A stretch of 64,000 nucleotides of DNA from Owenweeksia sp. (GTDB taxonomy: Bacteria > Bacteroidota > Bacteroidia > Flavobacteriales > Schleiferiaceae): NCBI GenBank assembly GCA_028285465.1, contig JANQPD010000052.1, positions 1 through 64,000 on the forward strand, read 5' to 3'. Position 1 is the stretch's first letter; each line of letters opens with the position of its first letter. Below the pieces are notes generated by a model, which saw only the letters and a list, made by a program, of their open reading frames with translations, made no database searches and was not told the origin of the DNA. Shown piece by piece: positions 31,319 through 41,707 of the stretch. The translations under genes were made by a program, and so were the position numbers.

Positions 31319-31831
31319 ATGAGCTTACTTGCCCTAAACCCATTAGTAAAACCAGACATCGGCCTGCTGTTCTGGACTACCGTTACCTTCCTTATCCTTT
31401 TGGTTTTACTCAGGAAATTTGCCTGGAAACCCATTTTGAATGCCGTAAAAGCACGTGAAGCGTCTATCGACAATGCCCTGGCTTCTGCCGAAAACGCTCG
31501 CGAAGAAATGGCCCAATTGAAATCAGACAACGAAAAGATCCTGAAGGAAGCTCGCGAAGAACGCGATGCGATTTTGAAAGAAGCCCGTGAGATCAAAGAA
31601 AACACCATAAACGAGGCCAAGGAAAAAGCGGCCGGAGAGGCCAAGCGCATTCTTGAAGATGCACAGGAGCAGATCGAGAACCAAAAGATGGCGGCCATTA
31701 CCGAACTGAAAAACCAGGTAGGCGAGATCTCCATCGCCATTGCGGAAAAGATCCTGCGCGATGAATTGGCCGATAAAGGCAAGCAGCAGGCTTTGGTAGA
31801 TGAACAACTGAAAGATTTTAACCTGAACTAA
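31319..31831 (+). CDS. atpF: F0 ATP synthase subunit b
   Basis: N-terminal TM (LLFWTTVTFLILLVLLRKFAWKPI) and long charged coiled coil. Confidence 0.95.
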   Translation: MSLLALNPLVKPDIGLLFWTTVTFLILLVLLRKFAWKPILNAVKAREASIDNALASAENAREEMAQLKSDNEKILKEAREERDAILKEAREIKENTINEAKEKAAGEAKRILEDAQEQIENQKMAAITELKNQVGEISIAIAEKILRDELADKGKQQALVDEQLKDFNLN

Positions 31832-31836
31832 GCCGC

Positions 31837-32394
31837 ATGTCAGTAACCCGTTTAGGAAAAAGATACGCCAAGTCCTTCCTGGACCTCGCTACAGAGCTCA
31901 ACAAGCTGGAAGAGGCAAAAGGAGATATGGAAAACATCCTGGCCGTTACGAAAGGCTCCCGTGAGTTCAGGACATTCCTGAAGAGTCCCGTGGTGGATAG
32001 CGGCAAAAAGGTAGGCGTGATCAACGCTGTTTTTGAAGGCAGGCTTTCCGAGCTTACCCAACGCTTTATTAAACTTATGGCCAAACAAGGCCGCGAGGGA
32101 GACTTGCCCGTAATTGCACAAAGCTTTTTAGACCTCTACCAGGCGCAGAAAGGCATTGAAAAAGCAATTGTTACTACGGCTCAACCCCTTACCGAAGCAC
32201 AGTTAAAAGAACTGGCCGCTAAATTAGCCGTAAGCCTGGGTAAGGAAATACACATGGAGCAGCAGGTAGACGACAAAATGATCGGGGGCATTCGCCTGAG
32301 AGTAGGCGGCAAAGAATACAACGGCAGCATAGCTGGTAAGTTAAACGCTTTGCGAAAGCGCTTTAAGGATAACCCCTACATAGCTGAATTTTAA
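31837..32394 (+). CDS. atpH: F1 ATP synthase subunit delta
   Basis: KRYAKSFLDLATE..., IEKAIVTTAQPLTEAQLKELAAKLA, DDKMIGGIRLRVG. Confidence 0.95.
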   Translation: MSVTRLGKRYAKSFLDLATELNKLEEAKGDMENILAVTKGSREFRTFLKSPVVDSGKKVGVINAVFEGRLSELTQRFIKLMAKQGREGDLPVIAQSFLDLYQAQKGIEKAIVTTAQPLTEAQLKELAAKLAVSLGKEIHMEQQVDDKMIGGIRLRVGGKEYNGSIAGKLNALRKRFKDNPYIAEF

Positions 32395-32425
32395 AGAATA
32401 AGAATTTTATTAAAGTCGAGATAAA

Positions 32426-34000
32426 ATGGCAGATGTAAAACCAGCTGAAGTTTCAGCAATATTAAGACAACAACTCGCAGGCTTCAAGTCGGAAAGCGAC
32501 CTTGAAGAAGTGGGCACGGTACTCCAGGTAGGTGACGGTATTGCCCGTGCCTATGGTTTGAGCAATGCACAGGCCGGTGAGCTTGTGGAGTTCGAATCGG
32601 GCTTAAGAGGCATTGTACTCAACCTGGAAGAAGACAATGTGGGTATTGTATTGCTGGGCGCATCTGAAGACCTGAAAGAAGGGTCTACCGTAAAACGTAC
32701 CGGCCGTATTGCCTCCATCAACGTAGGAGAAGGCATGGTAGGCCGCGTAGTAGACACCCTGGGAAATCCTATTGACGGCAAAGGCCCTATTACCGGTGAA
32801 ACCTTCGAAATGCCACTGGAGCGTAAGGCCCCGGGGGTAATTTTTCGTGAGCCTGTAGCTGAGCCTTTACAAACAGGTATTAAGGCTATTGATGCCATGA
32901 TCCCTGTAGGGCGTGGCCAGCGGGAACTGATCATTGGCGACCGCCAGACCGGTAAAACCGTGGTGGCACTGGATACCATCATCAACCAAAAGGAATTTTA
33001 CGACCGTGGAGAGCCTGTATTCTGTATTTATGTAGCCATCGGGCAAAAAGGCTCAACCGTAGCGCAGATCGCCAAAACGCTGGAAGAAAAAGGCGCTATG
33101 GCCTACACGGTGATTGTGGCTGCCAACGCAGCAGATCCTGCCCCTATGCAGTTTTACGCTCCTTTTGCCGGAGCCGCTATTGGTGAATTTTTCCGCGACA
33201 CCGGACGTCCTGCCCTGATTGTATTTGACGACCTTTCCAAGCAGGCGGTGGCTTACCGGGAAGTATCCCTGTTGCTAAGACGCCCTCCGGGTCGTGAGGC
33301 TTACCCCGGTGACGTATTTTACCTACACTCCCGCTTGCTGGAACGTGCAGCCAAGATAATTGGTGACGATACCATCGCAAAGCAAATGAACGATTTGCCC
33401 GAATCTTTGAAGGGTAAGGTAAAAGGAGGTGGCTCCTTAACCGCCCTTCCGATCATTGAAACACAGGCGGGTGACGTATCGGCTTATATCCCTACCAACG
33501 TGATTTCGATCACGGACGGCCAGATCTTCCTCGAGGCCGACCTCTTTAACTCAGGGGTACGTCCGGCCATTAACGTAGGTATTTCCGTATCCCGTGTAGG
33601 GGGTAGTGCACAGATCAAGTCCATGAAAAAAGTGGCCGGTACCCTTAAGCTGGACCAGGCGCAATACCGTGAGCTGGAAGCCTTCGCTAAATTTGGCTCC
33701 GACCTGGATGCCGCTACTATGGCGGTGATCAATAAAGGCAAGCGCAACGTGGAGATCCTGAAGCAAGGGGTAAACAGCCCTGTACCGGTAGAAAAGCAAA
33801 TTGCCATCATTTACCTGGGTACCAAAGGTTTGATCAACAACGTACCCGTTGAAAAAGTACGTGAGTTTGAAGCGGAGTACCTGCAGATATTGGACAATAG
33901 CCACAGAGAGGTCTTAGATACGCTTAAAGCGGGTAAACTTACCGATGAGGTAACCAATACCCTGACAGAAGTGGCTAAAGACCTGGCATCTAAGTATTAA
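32426..34000 (+). CDS. atpA: F1 ATP synthase subunit alpha
   Basis: [48 protein letters not shown]. Confidence 0.98.
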   Translation: MADVKPAEVSAILRQQLAGFKSESDLEEVGTVLQVGDGIARAYGLSNAQAGELVEFESGLRGIVLNLEEDNVGIVLLGASEDLKEGSTVKRTGRIASINVGEGMVGRVVDTLGNPIDGKGPITGETFEMPLERKAPGVIFREPVAEPLQTGIKAIDAMIPVGRGQRELIIGDRQTGKTVVALDTIINQKEFYDRGEPVFCIYVAIGQKGSTVAQIAKTLEEKGAMAYTVIVAANAADPAPMQFYAPFAGAAIGEFFRDTGRPALIVFDDLSKQAVAYREVSLLLRRPPGREAYPGDVFYLHSRLLERAAKIIGDDTIAKQMNDLPESLKGKVKGGGSLTALPIIETQAGDVSAYIPTNVISITDGQIFLEADLFNSGVRPAINVGISVSRVGGSAQIKSMKKVAGTLKLDQAQYRELEAFAKFGSDLDAATMAVINKGKRNVEILKQGVNSPVPVEKQIAIIYLGTKGLINNVPVEKVREFEAEYLQILDNSHREVLDTLKAGKLTDEVTNTLTEVAKDLASKY

Positions 34001-34015
34001 TACGTAATTGGAAAG

Positions 34016-34048
34016 AGAGCCGCAGGTGTATACCGCGGCTCCTTTTTC
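34016..34048 (+). terminator. Intra-operon hairpin with U-tract between atpA and atpG
   Basis: GAGCCGC-aggtgtatacc-GCGGCTC followed by CTTTTT. Confidence 0.65.
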
Positions 34049-34065
34049 AAATTCCTGAACAGCAA

Positions 34066-34926
34066 ATGGCAAATTTAAAGGAACTACGCAACAGAATTAC
34101 CACCGTAAGCTCTACCATGCAGATCACATCTGCCATGAAAATGGTATCTGCGGCAAAGCTTAAGCGTGCACAAGATGCCATTACCGAAATGCGTCCTTAC
34201 GCCAGGAAGCTAGAAGAGATCCTGGTAAACGTGAGCGCTACCCTGGATAGCGCAGAAGGTGTATACGCCCGTAAAAGTGAAACAGTAAACCGCTTGCTCC
34301 TGGTTGCTATTTCCTCTAACAGAGGGCTGGCGGGTTCTTTTAACGCCAACATCATCAAAAAAGTGGTAGAGATCGCTAAAAACAACCCGCACACTACCGT
34401 AGAGGTAATCGGCCTCGGCAAAAAAGCAGCCGAGATCATTGCCAAGCGCGGGTATAAAGTATTGGATGTGAACACCGATATTTTTAATGACCTCAGCTTT
34501 GAACAAGCAGGAGAAGTAGCTGAGCGCCTCATGGCCTTTTACCGCGAGGGTGCATATGACCGTATAGAGCTCGTGTATAACCAGTTTAAGAATGCTGCAG
34601 TACAATATGTGCAACAGGAGCAGTACCTGCCCGTACGCGAAGTAAAAGGCGAAAGCAGTGCCAACACTGATTACCTTTACGAGCCGGGCAAAGAAGAAAT
34701 ATTGGAAGACCTGATCCCAAAATCCTTAAAGACTCAGCTCTTTAAGGCTTTGCTGGACAGCCATGCTTCCGAACACGGAGCACGTATGACGGCTATGCAC
34801 AAAGCCACTGATAACGCAAATGAGTTGAAAAAGCAGTTGAAGCTTTCGTACAACAAAGCCCGCCAGGCGGCCATTACCAACGAGATCCTGGAGATTGTAG
34901 GTGGCGCCGAAGCCCTCAATAACTAA
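34066..34926 (+). CDS. atpG: F1 ATP synthase subunit gamma
   Basis: ELRNRITTVSSTMQITSAMKMVSAAKLKRAQ; SEHGARMTAMHKATDNANELKKQLKLSYNKARQAAITNEILEIVGGAEAL. Confidence 0.97.
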   Translation: MANLKELRNRITTVSSTMQITSAMKMVSAAKLKRAQDAITEMRPYARKLEEILVNVSATLDSAEGVYARKSETVNRLLLVAISSNRGLAGSFNANIIKKVVEIAKNNPHTTVEVIGLGKKAAEIIAKRGYKVLDVNTDIFNDLSFEQAGEVAERLMAFYREGAYDRIELVYNQFKNAAVQYVQQEQYLPVREVKGESSANTDYLYEPGKEEILEDLIPKSLKTQLFKALLDSHASEHGARMTAMHKATDNANELKKQLKLSYNKARQAAITNEILEIVGGAEALNN

Positions 34927-34944
34927 AGCTGAGCTCAACACTAT

Positions 34945-34981
34945 AAAAAAGCCCTTCATGCGATACATGAAGGGCTTTTTT
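34945..34981 (+). terminator. Rho-independent terminator after atpG
   Basis: AAAAAAGCCCTTCATG-cgata-CATGAAGGGCTTTTTT. Confidence 0.92.
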
Positions 34982-35182
34982 CATTACGGAACTATTCTTT
35001 ATACAAGGGGGTGTCGACATAACAAAATGCAGTCAATTTGAGCAGAAATGCTGTCCACAAGTCACTTGGGGATTGTACCCGCCTTCTACAAGCAGGTCGA
35101 ACTCACGTTAGAATGAAGCACCAGGAGCTAAACCCCAACATCTTATATGTTTGCTTTTTGAAAAAGAGTATAAAGCCAACGC

Positions 35183-36514
35183 TTATTTACCGGATATCCA
35201 TTTTAAGATGTCGTTCCCATTGGCGAAAAGCAATAAGGCAAGCAAGATGATAAAGCCTACGATCTGCGCGCGCTCCAATACTTTTTCAGACGGTTTGCGG
35301 CCGGTGATCATTTCCCACAATACAAACACTACGTGCCCTCCGTCCAGAGCAGGAATGGGCAATATGTTGAGAAAAGCCAGCATGATGCTGAGAAAAGCGG
35401 TAAAACCCCAGAATTTTTGCCAGTTCCAACGGGTGTCAAACTGCTTGGCGATCATCATAAAACCGCCTACTTCTTTATACGCTCCTGTTTCAGGGGTAAA
35501 GATCAGCCTGAATTGGCGGATGTAATCCGTAAGCACTTTTTTACTTTGGCGAAGGCCCGCCGGTATGGCCTCAAAAAAACCATAGGTTTTGGCCTCCGTT
35601 TTAATGTAATTGAAATCCAAAGGGTTTCGTGCCAGAATACCCACCTTACCGGCATCACTAACAGGCACTGTCAGCTGCACCTGATTTCCGTCCCGGTAAA
35701 CGCCAAGCCCCACGGCATCGCCTGCGTATTTGGGGATCTCATCGTGGATTTCGTCAGCCAGGAACATGGGCTTACCGGCAACGGATACAATAGAGTCTCC
35801 AATGCGTAAACCGGCTCTTTCAGCAGCCGTTGTATCGGCAAACCCCCCTATCACGTAAGGAAAACGCAAACCAATGAGGTTGCTTCGGTTGGCGATGATC
35901 TCGCCTTTTTGTTCACTGGAAATGGTGAAAGCCACTTCTTCTCCCGCACGCAATACGCGGACTTTTCCCTCCTTACCCAACAACAATTCGAGCGGAATTT
36001 CGCTGAAGTAGCGGATCTCTTTCCCGTCAATACTCAATACCCGGTCGCCATCCCTGAAGCCCACAGCTTCAGCGGTGCTATCGGCATCGATGCCGTAGGT
36101 CACATTCTCTATGGGAAGTACCTCCTCTCCATAATACATCATCATACCGGCATAAATAATGATCGCCAGCAGCACGTTTACCGTTACGCCCCCGATCATG
36201 ATGATCAACCTTTGCCAGGCCGGTTTTGAGCGAAACTCCCAGGGCTGCGGAGCTTGTGCCATTTGCTCCTTGTCCATACTCTCATCGATCATACCCGCGA
36301 TCTTAACATAACCGCCCAGCGGCAACCAGCCAATGCCGTATTCCGTTTCCCCGATCTTCTTTTTAAAAAGCGAAAAATACGGGTCAAAAAAGAGGTAAAA
36401 CTTTTCCACTTTGGTCTTGAAGAGCTTGGCGGGAATAAAATGGCCCAGCTCGTGGAGTATGATCAGGATAGAAAGGCTAAGGAGAAATTGTGAAGCCTGA
36501 ATGAGAATGTCCAT
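35183..36514 (-). CDS. rseP: RIP metalloprotease RseP (site-2 protease)
   Basis: LIILHELGHFIPAKLF (HExxH), two PDZ-like regions, NILPIPALDGGHVVFVLWEMITGRKPSEK. Confidence 0.95.
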   Translation of the reverse strand: MDILIQASQFLLSLSILIILHELGHFIPAKLFKTKVEKFYLFFDPYFSLFKKKIGETEYGIGWLPLGGYVKIAGMIDESMDKEQMAQAPQPWEFRSKPAWQRLIIMIGGVTVNVLLAIIIYAGMMMYYGEEVLPIENVTYGIDADSTAEAVGFRDGDRVLSIDGKEIRYFSEIPLELLLGKEGKVRVLRAGEEVAFTISSEQKGEIIANRSNLIGLRFPYVIGGFADTTAAERAGLRIGDSIVSVAGKPMFLADEIHDEIPKYAGDAVGLGVYRDGNQVQLTVPVSDAGKVGILARNPLDFNYIKTEAKTYGFFEAIPAGLRQSKKVLTDYIRQFRLIFTPETGAYKEVGGFMMIAKQFDTRWNWQKFWGFTAFLSIMLAFLNILPIPALDGGHVVFVLWEMITGRKPSEKVLERAQIVGFIILLALLLFANGNDILKWISGK

Positions 36515-36595
36515 GCAATATTGTTGAAAAGCAAGCTTTTAGCTGCGTTTTGTGTTTTATTTTGTCAAAGTGGGCAAAGGTAAGGCTTCCTCTTG

Positions 36596-38260
36596 TTACC
36601 CGCCATAGTATTTATCTACCAAGGCCTTTGCTTTTGCCCGAAGTTCCGGCTCGGGTTCTTCTTGTGCCAGTCTATGTAAGACCGCCTTTACTTTTAATGC
36701 GCCTACAGCATTTAATTGGCCGGCTGCTTCCAGGCCTTTTGCCCTAATGCTGCTGTTTTCATCGCGCAGGGCAATGCCCACCACCGTGCTGTACAGGTTT
36801 TTGTTTTGCGTGGTAAACAAGCGCAACAATACCCTTTGCTTTTCTTCCACGGAGTTGGCTTCTTTCAGTTGCGCCAGCAAATAGTTGTCAGGAAGCCTGT
36901 CTTCTACCGTACCTGGAAAAAAGTACCCGAAAGAAACCTGGACATTGTAGGGCGCTCTTTGCGCATCGATCTTTAATGTATCCTGTACTTTGGGCTTAAT
37001 AAAAGCACTGCGCCACGGAAATGCAGTATCCCCGGTGCTTAACCTGTACCGAAACGGAACGCTATAGAGTGCCGCAGCGGCCGTGTCCTGCGTAAACAGG
37101 AGCAAAAAGCGTTTTTTTGCCGCCTGGTAGCGGTAGTCTACCCTTACACGGGGCAGGCTATCGGCATGCCATTCGTTAATAAACCGCTCTTTCTCTTTAA
37201 GTTCCGGGTTTTTGGTGCGGTAGAGTGCTGCAAATGCCTTCACCAGGCGTGGTGATTTGGGACCAGAAAGCTGCCATTTATGCTTTACCCGTTCCTGGTA
37301 CCAGTCTTCTCCTTTTTTGGTGATGACCCAGTCTGTAAACGCCTGGGATGCCTTTTCTTCATCTCCTTGTGAAGCCAGCAAGAAGGACTGCTGATAGAGC
37401 CGGTACTTTTCCGGCAAAAAGTCGTCTAGCTCCTCTTCCTTGATAAAGAAGTGTTCTGTTTTGGTTTGCTTCAAACTATCCAGTAGCTGGTATACTTCCT
37501 TGTCAAAAACAAAATTAAACCGCGCGGAAAGAAAGGCCTCTATAGGGGCTGTTTCTTTTTTGATCAGCAGCCAGGAAGCCCGTTCAAAGCCTTCGCTAAA
37601 CACATATTTTTTGTCCAGTTTTTCAGGATCGGGCTTTTTAAAATCCCCTAGCACAAGAAAAAAATCAGCAGGATCAACGGCTTCCTGCGTGTCCCAAAAA
37701 CTACCCACCTTGCGTTCGTTTGCGGTAGAGACAAAGCTTAGCGAACCTATAGTAGCTACGTTGAGCGCTGCAGGGTGGCTGATGTTGAGGCTCATCAGGG
37801 TTTCCTGCCCCCTAACCGCCGGGAAAAAAAGGCCTACATGGTTCCCCGTATTTTCTTGGTACATGGCCAATGGGTTTATAGCCAGCAATTCTTCATTCTG
37901 CATAATGAAGGGGTGCAGCATTTCGTGCCTCAGGTCGATCGTATATTCAATTGCTATTACCGCATGAGTACGCAGGCGGTTTTGCGGTAGTTGTACGTAC
38001 AATAGGTTTTCTTTTTGCTGGTAGCCCAGTGTGCCCTTTATACGTCCTTCGCGTAGGTGTATGTGCTTTATATCCAGGGGCGCCCCGCATTCCAATACAA
38101 GGCTATCTCCACTTACAGCTATGGTTAGCTCCACGCGGGCTTCAATTTGTGCTTGCGCGAGATCTTCCACCGCCATACTTAAGCTGCAGTGTGTCACCTC
38201 CTGTCCCCATAGCGGATAAACCAAAATAAAATATACAGCGAAAAATAGGCATCTTTGCAT
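36596..38260 (-). CDS. M1-aminopeptidase-like secreted protein, apparently lacking the catalytic zinc motif
   Basis: N-terminal beta-sandwich reminiscent of M1 peptidases, C-terminal helical repeat; no HExxH found in the translated sequence. Confidence 0.5.
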   Translation of the reverse strand: MQRCLFFAVYFILVYPLWGQEVTHCSLSMAVEDLAQAQIEARVELTIAVSGDSLVLECGAPLDIKHIHLREGRIKGTLGYQQKENLLYVQLPQNRLRTHAVIAIEYTIDLRHEMLHPFIMQNEELLAINPLAMYQENTGNHVGLFFPAVRGQETLMSLNISHPAALNVATIGSLSFVSTANERKVGSFWDTQEAVDPADFFLVLGDFKKPDPEKLDKKYVFSEGFERASWLLIKKETAPIEAFLSARFNFVFDKEVYQLLDSLKQTKTEHFFIKEEELDDFLPEKYRLYQQSFLLASQGDEEKASQAFTDWVITKKGEDWYQERVKHKWQLSGPKSPRLVKAFAALYRTKNPELKEKERFINEWHADSLPRVRVDYRYQAAKKRFLLLFTQDTAAAALYSVPFRYRLSTGDTAFPWRSAFIKPKVQDTLKIDAQRAPYNVQVSFGYFFPGTVEDRLPDNYLLAQLKEANSVEEKQRVLLRLFTTQNKNLYSTVVGIALRDENSSIRAKGLEAAGQLNAVGALKVKAVLHRLAQEEPEPELRAKAKALVDKYYGG

Positions 38261-38319
38261 CCGGCGGCGTTCTATTTAAACGCACAAAGTAAGCGCCTTT
38301 TAAACGAATCACTTGCACC

Positions 38320-38826
38320 ATGTACAAGATTACAACGGCAGATAAAACCTTTGAAGTAGAATTAGAAAAAGGAAACGATAACCGGGGCAAAGTTAATGGC
38401 CTCCCCTTTTCGCTGGATACGCTGCGTGAAGGAGAACGCTTCCACATTCTCCGCAACGGCATAAGCTACAGCGTGGAGGTAATACGTGCTCAATATGAAG
38501 AAAAGCACTTTGAACTCATGGTAAACGGCCATCGCTATACCTATTCGGCACAGGACCGCTTTGACCTGTTGCTAAAAAAGCTGGGTATGGAAAACCTGGC
38601 TTCAGCTGCCGTAAACGATTTAAAAGCGCCCATGCCCGGTATGGTGCTTTCCATACATGTAAAAACTGGCCAGGACGTAAAAAAAGGCGACCCTTTACTG
38701 GTGCTGGAAGCCATGAAAATGGAAAACGTACTGAAAGCGGTGGCAGACGGCACCATAAAAAGCATTCAGGCAGAAACCGGAAAAGCCGTTGAAAAAAACC
38801 AGGTGCTTGTTGAGTTCGAAGCTTAG
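38320..38826 (+). CDS. Biotin/lipoyl attachment domain protein (biotin carboxyl carrier-like)
   Basis: C-term LKAPMPGMVLSIHVKTGQDVKKGDPLLVLEAMKMENVLKAVADGTIKSI with biotinylation motif EAMKMEN. Confidence 0.9.
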   Translation: MYKITTADKTFEVELEKGNDNRGKVNGLPFSLDTLREGERFHILRNGISYSVEVIRAQYEEKHFELMVNGHRYTYSAQDRFDLLLKKLGMENLASAAVNDLKAPMPGMVLSIHVKTGQDVKKGDPLLVLEAMKMENVLKAVADGTIKSIQAETGKAVEKNQVLVEFEA

Positions 38827-39947
38827 TTGGGGTAGGCTACGGCAAAGTGGCCGAACAGCCTATTGAGCTGTATGGTGCTTCCATCATTAGCCAACAATGT
38901 AGCATTGGCAGAAAAGGTGAAGCGTTTTGTTGGCCAGCCGGTTGCATTCCTTTTATATTCTGCCGTACTGTGTATTTCAAACTGTCCGCCAAGCCGGTCA
39001 TGCAAGCTGGTAAAGCGCTTGCCGTTTTCATCCGTATAAATAAGCTCTACTGTATGCAGTTGCTCCGGATTTTGCGTGGTTAGCTGCTGTATGTTATAAA
39101 TAAACTCGGCAGAGCAGTTTTGAGCTAACCCAGGCACAGGCTTTACTGCCCGGCTTACCTTTTTCCGGCAACCATCCGCAAAGGTCATTTCTGCCCTTAA
39201 GGTTTGTTCCTCTCCATAGCTCCCCAGCAAAAGGCCCGATAAAGGAATTTCTACTTGTTCGTCATTCAAATACCAATCTACCTGAACAGGGGTATACGTT
39301 TCGCGGCTTACTACCGTGGGCATCACGCGATTATCGGTTAGCCAGGTAAGGTTAAAGGTAGCATCACAATCCAATGTGGGGTGCAGGTAATGCGTTATTT
39401 CACTTGAGCAATCTGTATACTCACAGCGAAGAGAAATGGGTAGTTCTTCGGTAAACCCACGGATGGAAAAACTCGCTGCGTTCCCCAGGAATATTCCTTC
39501 AGGAAGTTTCCACTGGTATGAAGTAGCCAGGTTGCTGGTGCTAAATAAGCTTACCAGGTATTCTCCCGGGATGGCAGATTGCTGCGTTGTACTGCTCAAA
39601 GCGTAGGATCGCTCATTTACTTCATCCGAAACATTCAAAGCACTAAAATCGGAAATGCCTTGTATCCCCGTCCGCAACCAAATGGACAGGCTTGGACCGG
39701 GGGTTCCGTCAGCAGGGCCTAATTTACCCCTCAAAGTAAGTACGCTATCGGTATCCAGCACAAAATCCGTGGTGAGGGCGTAGTTCTGCTCACCAGCTGT
39801 AAAGCCTATCGTATCCCCGTCCAATAAACCACTTACATAAAATGTAGGAGCATCGTTATACACGGAATTCTCCATGCCATCATCTTTGCTACATGCAAAG
39901 GCTGCAGCAACAAACGTTATGAGTACTATTCTTTTTAATTGCTTCAT
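38823..39947 (-). CDS. Hypothetical lipoprotein
   Basis: Signal MKQLKRIVLITFVAAAFACSKDD with lipobox-like cysteine. Confidence 0.7.
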   Translation of the reverse strand: MKQLKRIVLITFVAAAFACSKDDGMENSVYNDAPTFYVSGLLDGDTIGFTAGEQNYALTTDFVLDTDSVLTLRGKLGPADGTPGPSLSIWLRTGIQGISDFSALNVSDEVNERSYALSSTTQQSAIPGEYLVSLFSTSNLATSYQWKLPEGIFLGNAASFSIRGFTEELPISLRCEYTDCSSEITHYLHPTLDCDATFNLTWLTDNRVMPTVVSRETYTPVQVDWYLNDEQVEIPLSGLLLGSYGEEQTLRAEMTFADGCRKKVSRAVKPVPGLAQNCSAEFIYNIQQLTTQNPEQLHTVELIYTDENGKRFTSLHDRLGGQFEIHSTAEYKRNATGWPTKRFTFSANATLLANDGSTIQLNRLFGHFAVAYPN

Positions 39948-39959
39948 TTTCTTCTTCTG

Positions 39960-41150
39960 CTAAAACGCATATTGCAAAAACATACGCACGTCCGTAAGCG
40001 CCATATGGCGTTTATCTGTGGTGCTGATATCACTAAGTGAGCCGCTGATCCGGGTGCCCAGGTTTACGCTCGGAGAAAGCCGGTAGCGATATTGTCCGAG
40101 CAAGCCAAAATCATAGCGGTTTAAAAATTCCGGCTCTGAAGGTTGTTGCACATTAAACTTGGAAACCAGTTCTTCAAATACATGCCTTTCTTTTACCGTT
40201 TGCACTTCATAGTCCAACAAAAGTGCTGCGTAGCCTCCTATTCCCCATTGATGGCGGGTACCCGTGTTATATTGCAACAATAAGGGCAATTCGAGGTGTG
40301 TAAGGCTGGCTACTTCACGAGTGTGAATCACGCGTTCTTCGTTGAAACTATAAAAGGTGCTGTCACGTTGTTGTGAGATACCGGGCGAATGACGTTGCAC
40401 AACGTTTACCTCTGCCGCCAATGACCACCCTCTACCGATGTTTCTTGCATAGCCCAGGCCTGCTGACCATCCATAACCCTGGTGGGCAGAAAAATTAACC
40501 GCGCTCCATGACCCGCCAACATTGAAGTAAAACCTTGAAGGAGAATGGTATTTCGTCTTAGGCCTTTTGTTAGGTGCACTTTCAAAAGGCATTGCCAGGT
40601 ACGGCGTTTCAGGCAGCTCGGCCAGGCCTAAATAACCCGGGGCTTCCCAATCGCTACTTTCTTCATGTAACGCGATTCTGCTTTGTACCGCATCGCTTTT
40701 CTCCTCCTGTGCTCCCAGGTGGGCAGCAAAGAGACGCTCATTCACTGTTTTCTTTAAGCTTGGCTTTCCCGTTTTCGCGACAGGTGCAGAAAGCTGCTGC
40801 TCAGAACTTACCACGGGGGCATTTACGGAAGACCGGGTGTTTCCTGCTTCAGGTACCCCCCCTGTTTCTTTTGCGGGTTGTTGATTTTCTTCAGCTTGAG
40901 GGCTTACCGCCACGGGAGGTAAGACAAACTCATGCTTCGGGTGTCCTGAAACCGAAGGTTGCATTAGCGCAAAAGAAGCCGCTACGGCACCCAGCAACAA
41001 TATAACTGCTGCACTACGCCAGTAAAAAGCATGTGCTTTGTTGCGGTTGTCCAACAGCTCTTCCATAGCCTTCCAGGCCTTTGGGTTGTAGTCGAACTGC
41101 CGGTTCCGCAGCTTTTTGGAAAATAATTTATCTAGCTCTTTATCACTCAT
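39960..41150 (-). CDS. Anti-sigma-like N-terminus plus outer-membrane beta-barrel (PorT-type) protein
   Basis: Cytoplasmic-type N-term MSDKELDKLFSKKLRNRQFDYNPKAWKAMEELL, one TM (AAVILLLGAVAASFALM), C-term barrel ending in QYAF; start overlaps stop of sigma gene. Confidence 0.65.
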   Translation of the reverse strand: MSDKELDKLFSKKLRNRQFDYNPKAWKAMEELLDNRNKAHAFYWRSAAVILLLGAVAASFALMQPSVSGHPKHEFVLPPVAVSPQAEENQQPAKETGGVPEAGNTRSSVNAPVVSSEQQLSAPVAKTGKPSLKKTVNERLFAAHLGAQEEKSDAVQSRIALHEESSDWEAPGYLGLAELPETPYLAMPFESAPNKRPKTKYHSPSRFYFNVGGSWSAVNFSAHQGYGWSAGLGYARNIGRGWSLAAEVNVVQRHSPGISQQRDSTFYSFNEERVIHTREVASLTHLELPLLLQYNTGTRHQWGIGGYAALLLDYEVQTVKERHVFEELVSKFNVQQPSEPEFLNRYDFGLLGQYRYRLSPSVNLGTRISGSLSDISTTDKRHMALTDVRMFLQYAF

Positions 41151-41707
41151 AAGAACACCGCTACATTATTGAGCGCTTTTCTCAACAAGGCTTTCAGCTT
41201 GGTGCGTGCATTGCTTAAATGCCACTTGCTGGTGCCTTCGCTCATACTAAGTTTCTCTCCAATTTCTTTGTGGTTGTACCCATCGATGGCGTATAGGTTG
41301 AATACCTGTTTACTTACCGGGGGCAATTGCTCTATCATGATCTGCAGATATTCCGCATCAAATTGCTGGTCTGCTTCGTTGTAATCCATCACCGTTACCG
41401 GGGCATGGTCCATCGGGGACTCCACATAATCTACTTTGTGCTTTTTGTTTTTCCGGTACTCATCTATTACCGTATTGATGGTAATACGCCTTAACCATGC
41501 CTCAAACGGTACCTTTTCTTCATATTTATCCAGGTTAGTCAGCACTTTGTAAAAAGCTTTATTCAGTAAAAATTCCGCTTCTTCCTTATTTCGCTCATAA
41601 CGCAAACACACTGAAAGCATACAACCGTAACAAAGGCGGTAAAGCTCGTGCTGAGCCCGCCTTTTTTCTTTTTTACAGTCCTGCAAAAGTGATGCGCTAA
41701 TTTTCAT
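41147..41707 (-). CDS. RNA polymerase sigma-70 factor (ECF)
   Basis: CLRYERNKEEAEFLLNKAFYKVL...FEAWLRRITINTVIDEYRK; region 4 LPPVSKQVFNLYAIDGYNHKEIGEKLSMSEGTSKWHLSNARTKLK. Confidence 0.9.
   Translation of the reverse strand: MKISASLLQDCKKEKRRAQHELYRLCYGCMLSVCLRYERNKEEAEFLLNKAFYKVLTNLDKYEEKVPFEAWLRRITINTVIDEYRKNKKHKVDYVESPMDHAPVTVMDYNEADQQFDAEYLQIMIEQLPPVSKQVFNLYAIDGYNHKEIGEKLSMSEGTSKWHLSNARTKLKALLRKALNNVAVFL

Noticed and set aside
34001-34926. Missing atpD/atpC as evidence of a disrupted ATP synthase operon
   Set aside because: atpDC is normally encoded at a separate locus in many Bacteroidota.
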